DNA of 64,000 bases from an uncultured Alphaproteobacteria bacterium (GTDB taxonomy: Bacteria > Pseudomonadota > Alphaproteobacteria > Methylaequorales > Methylaequoraceae): contig CACEWP010000001.1 of assembly GCA_902563305.1 (NCBI GenBank), forward strand, positions 79,886-143,885, given 5' to 3'. The position numbers were made by a program, and so were the translations under genes. The notes beneath the pieces are model-generated. The model made no database searches, was not told the origin of the DNA, and worked only from the letters and a program-made list of their open reading frames with translations. Shown here piece by piece: positions 16,157-24,031 of this stretch (position 1 is the stretch's first letter; each line of letters begins with the position of its first letter).

Positions 16157-16874
16157 AAATAAGAGATACATTGTTATGTTATTACTTTTTTCATTTTTTC
16201 TCGTAAAAAATGGTGAATCAGAAACTCTCATTTTTGATTTATCTGAGCGTTTTATTGAGGTTTCAGGTAACAAAAATAATCCAGACTTCACAATTTTCGG
16301 TTTCACTGATTCAAAAAGTTCTTTAGTTTTAAAAATAAAAGGTCCAGATCAAAAGGTAATTCTACAAAACAAGAAAAAAGTTTTAGGAATGTGGTCTTGG
16401 AATAAAACAGGAGAATTTATTTATCCAGGTCTTTTTCACTATTATACTAATAAAAATGATGATGAAATTGATTTTGAAGTTAAAAAAGATCTTTTTGATA
16501 ATGTTAAGTTAATAGGTAAAGATAATGATAATTTAAAAAAAGATCTAATAAAAAAAAAAATGTCACTTGGTTTGTTCTTAATCAAAAACAATTCTTTTGA
16601 AACAATTAACAAGAAGTTGCCAAGTTTTTTCAAGATACCAATAAAATTACCTAAGAATTCTCCAGAAGGCACATACACAGTAAGTTTAAATATAATCGAT
16701 AGTATTAACAATTTTGAAAGTAAGAAAGTAAAAATTAAGATCTATAAACCAGGATTAAGTTCATTTATTTTTAAATTTGCCCATAAATTCTCATTTATAT
16801 ATGGACTTTTTTCTGCTATAATTGCGATAGGTCTAGGTTTATCAGCTGGTTTGATTTTTAGAAGATTTTTATGA
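16149..16874 (+). CDS. TIGR02186-type membrane-anchored periplasmic protein
   Basis: A 241-residue protein with an N-terminal signal segment (MLLLFSFFLVKNGES), a beta-rich periplasmic part beginning LIFDLSERFIEVSG, and one C-terminal transmembrane helix. The opening after the signal matches what I remember of family TIGR02186, usually found next to a TSUP transporter as here. It is probably an accessory subunit of that transporter; the molecular role is unknown. It overlaps the universal-stress gene as ATGA. Confidence 0.65.
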   Translation: MFRNKRYIVMLLLFSFFLVKNGESETLIFDLSERFIEVSGNKNNPDFTIFGFTDSKSSLVLKIKGPDQKVILQNKKKVLGMWSWNKTGEFIYPGLFHYYTNKNDDEIDFEVKKDLFDNVKLIGKDNDNLKKDLIKKKMSLGLFLIKNNSFETINKKLPSFFKIPIKLPKNSPEGTYTVSLNIIDSINNFESKKVKIKIYKPGLSSFIFKFAHKFSFIYGLFSAIIAIGLGLSAGLIFRRFL

Positions 16875-17341
16875 CAGAAAAAGAACTTATATTCCTTGTT
16901 GTTCTTGATGATTCAAAGGAAATTTTTAATGCACTAAGGTATGCGGCAAGAAGAACAGCAAGAACTAATGGAAGGGTTGCGTTGCTTTATACTTTTGAGA
17001 CACTTGAGTTTAGCCACTGGAAGGCAGTAGAGGATATTGCTGAGATTGAGTTAAGGGAGGAGGCCGAGTCGAAAATCAAAGAGTATGAAAATTATGTTCT
17101 AACTTTTTCTAATAAGAAACCTAAAAAATTTATAATGAAGGGTGACAGATTGGAATGTATTATTAAATTTTTAGATGCAAATAAGTTTATTTCAAATTTT
17201 GTATTAGCCTCTTCACTTAATAAATCTGGAGGTGGCCCTCTAATTAATGCTTTTACAATGAAGCATAATGATAAGATCAAAGTTCCAATAACCATAATTC
17301 CTCCACTTTTAACAGAAGAAGAAATTGACAATTTGTCCTGA
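16871..17341 (+). CDS. universal stress protein (UspA) family
   Basis: A 156-residue cytoplasmic protein with the Usp fold: VVLDDSKEIFNALRYAARRTARTNG at the N-terminus, in alternating beta-alpha order, and a C-terminal PITIIPP strand. The ATP-binding G-2x-G-9x-GS motif of ATP-binding Usp proteins is not clear, so nucleotide binding is uncertain. It is the last of four overlapping genes (trpS, TSUP, TIGR02186-type, Usp), which hints that it acts with the transporter under stress. Confidence 0.8.
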   Translation: MTEKELIFLVVLDDSKEIFNALRYAARRTARTNGRVALLYTFETLEFSHWKAVEDIAEIELREEAESKIKEYENYVLTFSNKKPKKFIMKGDRLECIIKFLDANKFISNFVLASSLNKSGGGPLINAFTMKHNDKIKVPITIIPPLLTEEEIDNLS

Positions 17342-17359
17342 TTTAATTATTTTATAAAT

Positions 17360-17932
17360 ATGTTTATACAAACAGAACAGACACCTAATCCCTCCACCCT
17401 TAAATTTTTACCAGGTATGGTACTTTTAAAGTCAGGAACATTGGAATTTAAAACTAAAGAAGAAGCTACAAAAAATTCATTGGCGAAGATTTTATTTTCT
17501 TTAAATAATGTAATGGGAGTTTTTATCGGTAAAGATTTTCTCACAATTACTAAATCTGATGAAGTTGAGTGGGAAATGCTAAAACCAACAATTCTATCGG
17601 CTATACTCGACTTTTTTTCATCTGGTGGATTAATCGAAACAGACGTTTCGCAAAAGACAGATTCAAAAGCTAAACTTCATAAGTACTCAAAAAAAGATCA
17701 AGAAATGGTGAATAAGATCAATGAACTTTTAGAAGAGAGAATTAAACCAGCTGTAGCTCAAGATGGTGGAGATATAAGTTTTGTTAAATTAAAAAATGGT
17801 GTCGTTTTTTTAGAACTTAGAGGAGCATGTTCTGGATGTCCTAGCTCAACAATTACTCTTAAATCAGGGATTGAAAATATGTTGAAGTATTATATTCCAG
17901 AAATTAAATCTGTTGAAGCTGTCAACCAGTAA
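17360..17932 (+). CDS. nfuA: Fe-S cluster carrier NfuA
   Basis: A 190-residue two-domain scaffold. The N-terminal Nfu domain has the diagnostic opening MFIQTEQTPNPSTLKFLPG. The C-terminal NifU-like domain carries CSGCPSS, whose two cysteines hold a 4Fe-4S cluster across a dimer. It delivers clusters to apoproteins. It starts 18 bp after the Usp gene and its stop overlaps the start of the glucosaminidase gene by one base. Confidence 0.93.
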   Translation: MFIQTEQTPNPSTLKFLPGMVLLKSGTLEFKTKEEATKNSLAKILFSLNNVMGVFIGKDFLTITKSDEVEWEMLKPTILSAILDFFSSGGLIETDVSQKTDSKAKLHKYSKKDQEMVNKINELLEERIKPAVAQDGGDISFVKLKNGVVFLELRGACSGCPSSTITLKSGIENMLKYYIPEIKSVEAVNQ

Positions 17933-18885
17933 TGGAAAAAAGCCAGGCAGTCTATAGAAATTTAGTTGTATTAATTGTTTCACTTGTTTTTATTAACCTA
18001 GCAATAGGATTCTATAAAAGCTTTTCTAAAATTAAAAATGTCGGAACTTCATCAATTAGTTTTAGAATTCAAGATAAAACTGCTCTAAATTATTTTACAA
18101 ATAGATCTACAGTAGATTTTATAAGTCAAGCAGAGGAAATGATCGATATTTTTGAAAAATATGATTTTTCAGTCGATAATTTTATGAATGATCAATCCTC
18201 AAATTTAATTATTTTTTCAAGCTGGCCAAATGATTTCCTTGACATTAAATCAATTAACAAAAGAAAAAAACTTTTTATTAATACTTTGCTACCAATAATT
18301 TTTCTAGAAAATAGAAAAATTTTAGAGGACAGAAAAAAGATTCTCGATTGGTGGAATCAATCAGATGGAGAGAGTTTTTCTAGAGAATTTTGGCCGAACT
18401 GGTTGTTTGAATTAAGTGAAAAATATAATTATACAGAATCGAGTTTGGGTAATCTATTAATAAGAGTAGATATAGTTCCATTATCATTAGCACTATCTCA
18501 AGCTGCTATAGAAAGTGGTTGGGGAACATCAAGATATATGAATGAAGGCAATGCTATTTTTGGACAATATACCTATGATAGTAAGGCGGGCATAAAACCA
18601 AAACAAAGATCAGAAAAAGAAAGGTTTTTTGTCAAGAAATTTTCAAGTTTATCTGATTCTGTGAAGTCCTATCTTAAAAATATAAATACTCACAATGCGT
18701 ATGAAGATTTTAGACAGGAGAGAAGGAAATTAAGAATGAACGGTGAGGATTTATTAGGCAATGTTTTAGCTAATTATCTAACAAATTACTCGGAGAGAAA
18801 TAAAGAATACGTTAAGGACCTTAAACTCTTAATAGAAACCAATAATTTTATGAAGTTTGACAAAGCAGCAGGTCTTTTGAATTAA
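17932..18885 (+). CDS. Bax-like membrane-anchored glucosaminidase
   Basis: A 317-residue protein with an N-terminal membrane anchor (VLIVSLVFINLAIGFY) and a C-terminal glucosaminidase domain. The segment LALSQAAIESGWGTS near residue 190 holds the catalytic Glu, followed by GNAIFGQYTY and a conserved YLKNINTH-type region. This is the layout of Bax-type proteins that cleave beta-N-acetylglucosaminyl bonds in peptidoglycan. It converges with a deacetylase gene (4-bp overlap), which is followed by a D-Ala-D-Ala dipeptidase. Confidence 0.8.
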   Translation: MEKSQAVYRNLVVLIVSLVFINLAIGFYKSFSKIKNVGTSSISFRIQDKTALNYFTNRSTVDFISQAEEMIDIFEKYDFSVDNFMNDQSSNLIIFSSWPNDFLDIKSINKRKKLFINTLLPIIFLENRKILEDRKKILDWWNQSDGESFSREFWPNWLFELSEKYNYTESSLGNLLIRVDIVPLSLALSQAAIESGWGTSRYMNEGNAIFGQYTYDSKAGIKPKQRSEKERFFVKKFSSLSDSVKSYLKNINTHNAYEDFRQERRKLRMNGEDLLGNVLANYLTNYSERNKEYVKDLKLLIETNNFMKFDKAAGLLN

Positions 18886-19892
18886 AGTAGTCGTTTAATC
18901 ATTTTCCCAAACCAAAAAACGTCTCCTTTTTGATCTATCAATGTGCAATTTATTCTATATCTAGTTCCAATCCTTAGGTTTTCTATGTATAATTGAACTT
19001 CATTCAAAAAGTTTTTTTTCCGTAACTTTGCATAATTATTTATAAAACAATTAATCATTTCTGAAGGGAAGTTTGATTTGAAATTTAATCTAAAACTACT
19101 TGAATTTACAACTGTGTCTTTAAATGAAATATCATAAGCATTTAATGGTTTAGATTTAACAATTGTTTTAAACCTTTTCAAACTTCCAAATTCGTTATTA
19201 AGAGAAAAACGTGGAAGCCGAAATTTATTATCATTTTTTTGGATTGGAGCTGAAAATTGAGAGAAAGCAAATTCATAATTTAACATTTTTATTAAACCTT
19301 CTATATCGGAATTACTTTCTCCAAAAGGATATGAAAATATTTTTGGCTGAACACCTAACCTCTTTTCAATTATTTCCTGATTTTCTATGACTTCCTTTAT
19401 CAAGTCACTTCGGTTTATTTCAAGAAAACTCATGTGGCTTTTAGAGTGATTAAGAACTAGTCCATTATTTTCCGAAATTTCTTTAAGCATGGACCAACTC
19501 ATAGAATCTGAATTAGATTCACTGGATACAAAATCAGAAGAAACGAATATACTAAAGGGTAATTTATGTTTTTTTAAAATCGGAAAACCATGGTGGTAAA
19601 AAGACTTGAAAGCATCGTCGATCGTTATAAAAACAGATCTTTCTGGTAATTTTTTTTTCATTTTGAAATAATTAATTAAATCAGATAAGGGAAGAATTTT
19701 AATGTTTTCTTCAATTAAAAAATTAATGTGTTCTTCAAAAAGAACTTTGGAAATACTAGTGCTTGGATACTTATTTTCATTAAATCTGTGGTACATCAAA
19801 ACTACAATATTGGAATCGTCAGATTTAGTATCTTTTGGAAATAAAAAACATAGAATTAGAAAAATTAATTTGATGGTAAAATTAGATATCAT
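18882..19892 (-). CDS. secreted polysaccharide deacetylase family protein
   Basis: A 336-residue protein with a signal peptide and a NodB-type deacetylase domain. Motifs are VVLMYHRFNE, FITIDDAFKSF (the usual TFDDG with Ala for Gly), HSKSH as the H-x3-H metal pair, SYPFGE and RLPRF. The catalytic and metal-binding residues look complete. The C-terminal 100 residues are extra. Substrate may be peptidoglycan or a surface glycan. It is downstream of and overlaps the VanX-type gene by 11 bp. Confidence 0.8.
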   Translation of the reverse strand: MISNFTIKLIFLILCFLFPKDTKSDDSNIVVLMYHRFNENKYPSTSISKVLFEEHINFLIEENIKILPLSDLINYFKMKKKLPERSVFITIDDAFKSFYHHGFPILKKHKLPFSIFVSSDFVSSESNSDSMSWSMLKEISENNGLVLNHSKSHMSFLEINRSDLIKEVIENQEIIEKRLGVQPKIFSYPFGESNSDIEGLIKMLNYEFAFSQFSAPIQKNDNKFRLPRFSLNNEFGSLKRFKTIVKSKPLNAYDISFKDTVVNSSSFRLNFKSNFPSEMINCFINNYAKLRKKNFLNEVQLYIENLRIGTRYRINCTLIDQKGDVFWFGKMIKRLL

Positions 19893-20418
19893 TTATAATT
19901 GGAAATTTTTTCGAATTAAAAAGTTGATAGTGCCACCACTCATTTCTAAAGAAATCCCATCCCGCATCTGTCATAATCCCTAAGAGTATTAATCTATTCT
20001 TGTAAGACTCCTTTGAAATGTCATGACAACCATGATAAGAAAGTCTAGAAAATTCATCAAATCCAGTTCCCATATCTAGTTCACTTCCTTGTAAGTCGGT
20101 TAAAGTCAGATCAATTGCAACGCCCCTTGAATGAGGAGAACCTTTATCCGGAGGTGCTATAAAGCTTGGGTCTGGTAAGCATTCCCAAAGTTTTTTTTGT
20201 ACATAGACAGGTCTATAAGCGTCAAATATTTTTATAAGAAGATTTTGTTTTTTTGCGATTTTGACTGCCAGATCAAGATGTTCATATGCGATCTTGTGAA
20301 TAAAACATTCATTAGATTTGTATACTTTTTCATTAGTAAAGTTATTTGATGTTGAATATCTAAGGTCAATCAGTACTTCTATTTTTTTTTTGTTTACTTT
20401 AACTAAATTTTGATTCAT
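19882..20418 (-). CDS. ddpX: D-alanyl-D-alanine dipeptidase (VanX/DdpX family)
   Basis: A 178-residue zinc peptidase with the family motifs FDAYRPV, SPHSRGVAIDLTL (SxHxxGxAxD) and EWWHYQ. These hold the zinc ligands and catalytic Glu. It hydrolyses D-Ala-D-Ala, so it may help recycle murein; vancomycin resistance is not implied. No signal peptide, so cytoplasmic. It forms a two-gene operon with the deacetylase and is divergent from tsaB with 15 bp between starts. Confidence 0.9.
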   Translation of the reverse strand: MNQNLVKVNKKKIEVLIDLRYSTSNNFTNEKVYKSNECFIHKIAYEHLDLAVKIAKKQNLLIKIFDAYRPVYVQKKLWECLPDPSFIAPPDKGSPHSRGVAIDLTLTDLQGSELDMGTGFDEFSRLSYHGCHDISKESYKNRLILLGIMTDAGWDFFRNEWWHYQLFNSKKFPIINDI

Positions 20419-20433
20419 TTTGGGAATTAAGTC

Positions 20434-21072
20434 ATGTTATCATTATCAATTTTTAGTTCAAGTCAAAGAATTTCTGTCGCGCTTTATAATGAGAACAATT
20501 TAAAGAGATCATACGAACAAAAACTAAATCAAAAAAAAATTGAAGCAATTTTTTTATTTTTGAGGAAAATTTTGATAAATAATAAAAAGAAAATTAATAG
20601 AATTTTTTTTTCTGTGGGCCCAGGTAGTTACACTGCATTACGATCTATTAAAGCTATTTCTCAGGGAATCGCACTCTTTTACGATTCCAAAATTGTAAAC
20701 GTCACTGATTTTGAAATATACCTTGCAGAAATTAAAAATAACAAAAATGATGCCCTTATTTTTTTTGAAACTTTTAACGGAAAGTTTTTTTACCAGTTAT
20801 TTAAACCCTATAAGAATATTTATAAACCAAACTCAAATTGTTTGAATGGAGATTTAAAAAATTTAAATAAATTTATTATAGATGAAATGAAGAAAAATAA
20901 AAAACTCAATTTGATTTCTGATAATAGAAAAAATTTTTCATCTCTAAAATTAAAAGATGTCAAAAAGAAAGTTATTGTAATACCTTGCGCAAAAAAAATG
21001 GCAAATGCAGTTTTTTCTGGTTATGGGTCTGAAAGCCAGGAAATAATATATCCCCATACATATTATGAATGA
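20434..21072 (+). CDS. tsaB: tRNA threonylcarbamoyladenosine protein TsaB
   Basis: A 212-residue ASKHA-fold protein. The motif SVGPGSYTALRSIKAISQG matches the TsaB signature. With TsaD and TsaE it makes t6A at tRNA position 37. The N-terminus is diverged: where most TsaB proteins have a D-T-S type motif, this one reads LSIFSSSQRISVALY with Phe in place of Asp. TsaB is thought to be mainly structural, so function may be kept. It overlaps rimI by 8 bp. Confidence 0.88.
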   Translation: MLSLSIFSSSQRISVALYNENNLKRSYEQKLNQKKIEAIFLFLRKILINNKKKINRIFFSVGPGSYTALRSIKAISQGIALFYDSKIVNVTDFEIYLAEIKNNKNDALIFFETFNGKFFYQLFKPYKNIYKPNSNCLNGDLKNLNKFIIDEMKKNKKLNLISDNRKNFSSLKLKDVKKKVIVIPCAKKMANAVFSGYGSESQEIIYPHTYYE

Positions 21073-21526
21073 TTATTTATTTAAAAGATTAGATGAAATT
21101 CATTCCAAGGAGATTTTTATTCTTCAGAATAAAAATATTAAAGATTTTGGACAAAACATCTGGAAAACTAGGGAATTGCAAAAATCAATTAAACAAAAAA
21201 TTTTCGAAGGGAATGTTTTTGTATACAATAGTAAAATAAATGGTTTTTGTTTTTTTAGAAAGATAGATGATTATATAGAGATTTATTCTCTCTTTGTAAC
21301 ACCTTTATTTAGACAAAAAGGTATAGCAAAAATATTTTTAGAACGCTGCAAAGAATACTGTGAGCAAAACAATCTAAGAAAAATTATATTAGATGTAAAC
21401 GAGACAAATCATAGAGCTATTAAATTTTACAAAAAAAACAACTTCCTTTTTTGTGGCAAAAGAAAAAATTACTATAGAAATAGTACCAGTTTTAATGACT
21501 CTTTTACAATGTATAAGTTATTGTAA
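21065..21526 (+). CDS. rimI: ribosomal-protein-alanine acetyltransferase RimI-like
   Basis: A 153-residue GNAT acetyltransferase. The acetyl-CoA loop is in FRQKGIAKIFLERC (motif A, Q/R-x-x-G-x-G/A), and NETNHRAIKFYKKNNF is the C-terminal signature. Position next to tsaB is the usual place of rimI. It would acetylate the N-terminus of ribosomal protein S18. It converges with the tusA-like gene, with 2 bp between stops. Confidence 0.85.
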   Translation: MNDYLFKRLDEIHSKEIFILQNKNIKDFGQNIWKTRELQKSIKQKIFEGNVFVYNSKINGFCFFRKIDDYIEIYSLFVTPLFRQKGIAKIFLERCKEYCEQNNLRKIILDVNETNHRAIKFYKKNNFLFCGKRKNYYRNSTSFNDSFTMYKLL

Positions 21527-21528
21527 GA

Positions 21529-21741
21529 CTAACTCAGTTCAATTTCAAATATATCACTTTTTTTTTGTGTAACTTTTATTTCAAAATTTTTTTTTAGACT
21601 ATTAGATAACAGGTTATATTCTTTTTTCCCTTTTAAGATAATTACTTTTTTTTGATTAAAGTTTTCTTTAATGAATTCTTTTGTTTTAAGAAAACTCATT
21701 GGGCATTTCAAGTCTGTTATATCTAAAACTTTTTTTGTCAT
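21529..21741 (-). CDS. TusA/SirA-like sulfur carrier protein
   Basis: A 70-residue protein of the TusA fold. The family motif L-x-CP-x-P appears as DLKCPMSFLKTKE with the sulfur-carrying cysteine and one proline changed to Ser-Phe. TusA proteins pass persulfide sulfur from cysteine desulfurases. The start ATG at 21741 overlaps the -35 box of the divergent fur promoter, so the two genes may compete for transcription. Confidence 0.82.
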   Translation of the reverse strand: MTKKVLDITDLKCPMSFLKTKEFIKENFNQKKVIILKGKKEYNLLSNSLKKNFEIKVTQKKSDIFEIELS

Positions 21742-21780
21742 TTTTTTACTTCTTGTGTTATAATTCTCTTAATGGAGAAT
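21735..21780 (+). promoter_or_regulatory. fur promoter with palindrome at the start site
   Basis: TTGTCA (21735-21740) lies 18 bp before a perfect TATAAT (21759-21764). Overlapping the -10 and predicted start is ATTCTC-N6-GAGAAT (21763-21780), a 6-bp dyad, the place for a repressor. Further down, AAGTTT-N4-AAACTT (21813-21828) is another small dyad. Fur/Mur autoregulation is the obvious guess. Confidence 0.45.
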
Positions 21781-21846
21781 AAAACTCATTAGACCTTATT
21801 ATAACGCAATAAAAGTTTAATAAAACTTAAATAAAAGGTTAACTAA

Positions 21847-22266
21847 ATGAATGAACTATTAGAAAAAATTAATAATTTAGGTCTAAAGATGACCGAGCAA
21901 AGGAAAATAATTGTTAAAGTTCTTTCAGATTCAAAAGATCATCCTGATGTTGAATCTGTCCACAAAAGGGCTTCTAAAATAGATAAAAAAATTGGAATTG
22001 CTACTGTTTACAGAACTATTAAGCTATTTGAGGATAATAATCTTTTGGAAAAACATGAATTTAGAGGCTATAGCTCAAGATATGAAACAGTAAGAGAGAA
22101 CCATCATCACTTGATAGATATAAGAAGTGGGAAGGTTAAGGAATTTAGAAACACTTTGGTAGATGCGATGCAAAAGCAGATTGCAAAAGAAATGGGTTAT
22201 AACTTAGTAGATTATAGACTGGAAATATATGCCGTTCCAATTAAAAATAAAACAACAAAAAAATAA
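21847..22266 (+). CDS. fur: Fur-family metal-responsive regulator (Fur/Mur)
   Basis: A 139-residue Fur-type repressor. The winged-helix part runs from LGLKMTEQRKIIVKVL to GIATVYRTIKLFED. The metal region ENHHHLIDIRSGKV is the HHDHLIC-type motif without the zinc-binding CxxC cysteines. In alphaproteobacteria Fur at this place often senses manganese (Mur), so the metal is uncertain. It has its own promoter at 21735-21764. Its stop lies inside olsB (38-bp overlap). Confidence 0.88.
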   Translation: MNELLEKINNLGLKMTEQRKIIVKVLSDSKDHPDVESVHKRASKIDKKIGIATVYRTIKLFEDNNLLEKHEFRGYSSRYETVRENHHHLIDIRSGKVKEFRNTLVDAMQKQIAKEMGYNLVDYRLEIYAVPIKNKTTKK

Positions 22267-23182
22267 AGAAAATTCTCAGAGTTTTTCTAAAATTGAAAAA
22301 TTCAAATCTATATTAGATAAGGTGAAGTTTGCAGCAAGAAATGTCATTTACGTAAAAAATTGGTCAGACTCTCTGCAAAGATCACTCGATAAAAAAATAT
22401 ATTTATCCAAACATGTTTTGAATCCTAGGGACTTAAATATTAATTTAAGTTGTTTCTCGATTAAAATTGTTAATGATACTCATCCTTTGATTCATAAAGT
22501 TAAGGAGTTGAGACAAAAAAGTTTTTTTAAAAATTCAGGAGAAAAAGAATCTGATTCCGATGAATTTGATAAGTTTTGTGATCATTTAGTTGTTATTGAT
22601 AAATCAATATCAAAAGACTTTGTAGTAGGAACATATAGATTACTTCTAAAACCAAAGTTTTTAAAAAGTCAAAAATTTTACAGTCAATCAGAATTTAATA
22701 TTAAAAATTTATTAAATAGTAAAAATTTAACATTACTTGAAGCAGGAAGATCCTGTGTTCATGAGAATTATAGAGATGGTAGGATAATTAAATTATTATG
22801 GAGGGGGCTAGCAACATATATTTCAAATAATCATGTTGATTTGATTTTTGGTTGTGCAAGTTTTCCTTCAAGTAATTATAAATTATTTATTAAACAGCTT
22901 TCTTATTTGTATCACTATCACAGAACACCTGATTACTTATGTACTGAACCCGTTGAAAAACTTAAAGCAAATTTTGATGTTCTAAAAAAAAACTCCCTTG
23001 ATGTAAATGAAAGTTTTAGACAACTTCCACCACTTATAAAAGCATATATAAGAGTTGGTGCATGGATCGGACCAGGAGCAATTGTTGATAAAAAATTTGA
23101 TACTACCGATGTTTTAATTGTTTTAAATTCAAAAAAAATTTTAAAGAAATATTCTCAACTTTCCTTTCAAAAATTTTCCTGA
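22229..23182 (+). CDS. olsB: ornithine N-alpha-acyltransferase OlsB
   Basis: A 317-residue GNAT-type acyltransferase that adds a 3-hydroxyacyl chain to ornithine, the first step to ornithine lipid. Family features are VVGTYRLL, the LLEAGRSCVHENYRDGRII stretch, FGCASFP and a conserved IRVGAWIGPGA segment at the C-terminus. The start overlaps fur by 38 bp and has GGAAAT before it. It is followed with a one-base overlap by the second acyltransferase, so the pair OlsB-OlsA is complete. Confidence 0.88.
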   Translation: MPFQLKIKQQKNKENSQSFSKIEKFKSILDKVKFAARNVIYVKNWSDSLQRSLDKKIYLSKHVLNPRDLNINLSCFSIKIVNDTHPLIHKVKELRQKSFFKNSGEKESDSDEFDKFCDHLVVIDKSISKDFVVGTYRLLLKPKFLKSQKFYSQSEFNIKNLLNSKNLTLLEAGRSCVHENYRDGRIIKLLWRGLATYISNNHVDLIFGCASFPSSNYKLFIKQLSYLYHYHRTPDYLCTEPVEKLKANFDVLKKNSLDVNESFRQLPPLIKAYIRVGAWIGPGAIVDKKFDTTDVLIVLNSKKILKKYSQLSFQKFS

Positions 23183-24000
23183 TGCTTTATTCTCCAATAT
23201 TATCTTTTTTTAGATTCTTGGCACTTGTCCCCTGGATATTAATTACGGTGGGTTTTCATACTATAAGTATGATAATCTCACAAAAATTTTTCTTTATATT
23301 TTACAAATTTTTATTCTTTGGCTTAACTAAAATTTTTGGAATTAAAATTAATTCTTTTGGAAATAAAAAAAATAAAAAAGTTTTATTTATTTCAAATCAT
23401 ATCTCATATTTGGATATAATAATATTAGGTTCAACTATTGATGCAATCTTCGTAGCAAAATCTGAAATTAAGAATTGGCCAATTATTAATAAATTATGTT
23501 TTTTAGGTAAAACAATTTTTGTTGAGAGAGAAAATCTAAGGTCAATAAAAATGCAAGCGGAAAATATTAAAACAAATTTGAGAAATGGTTTTAATGTAAT
23601 TTTATTTCCTGAAGGAACATCAAGTGACGGATCAAGGGTGCTTAATTTTAAGAGTTCCCTTTTTCAGGTAATAAATCACAATGAATTGAAAAACTACTCT
23701 ATTCAACCAATTTCCATTTCTTATAATAAGTTAGATGGGTTGCCTCTGGACAAAACCTACAGACCATTTTTAGCATGGTTTGGAGCAATGGATCTTGTAT
23801 CACATGCTTGGAAGTTCCTAGGACTTGGTGTTAGTGAGGTGAGCGTTCATTTTCATGAGTCCAAAAAATTTTCTTCTTTCGCAAATAGAAAACATGCATG
23901 TAGTTTTTGTCATGAAAAAATATCTCAACAAGTAATTAATGATTTTCGTTCGTTAGAGATTGATGATAAAATTAAACTAAATGAATTTAAATTCTTGTAA
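23182..24000 (+). CDS. olsA: lyso-ornithine lipid O-acyltransferase OlsA (PlsC family)
   Basis: A 272-residue PlsC-type acyltransferase with an N-terminal membrane helix, the catalytic NHISYLD (H-x4-D) and the substrate motif FPEGTSSDG. It could acylate lyso-ornithine lipid or lysophosphatidate; one-base overlap with olsB makes ornithine lipid the best guess. The product membrane lipid contains no phosphorus. The C-terminus has a Cys/His patch (HACSFCHEK) of unknown use. Confidence 0.85.
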   Translation: MLYSPILSFFRFLALVPWILITVGFHTISMIISQKFFFIFYKFLFFGLTKIFGIKINSFGNKKNKKVLFISNHISYLDIIILGSTIDAIFVAKSEIKNWPIINKLCFLGKTIFVERENLRSIKMQAENIKTNLRNGFNVILFPEGTSSDGSRVLNFKSSLFQVINHNELKNYSIQPISISYNKLDGLPLDKTYRPFLAWFGAMDLVSHAWKFLGLGVSEVSVHFHESKKFSSFANRKHACSFCHEKISQQVINDFRSLEIDDKIKLNEFKFL

Positions 24001-24031
24001 TACAAAAAAAATCATTTAATTATTTATAGAC

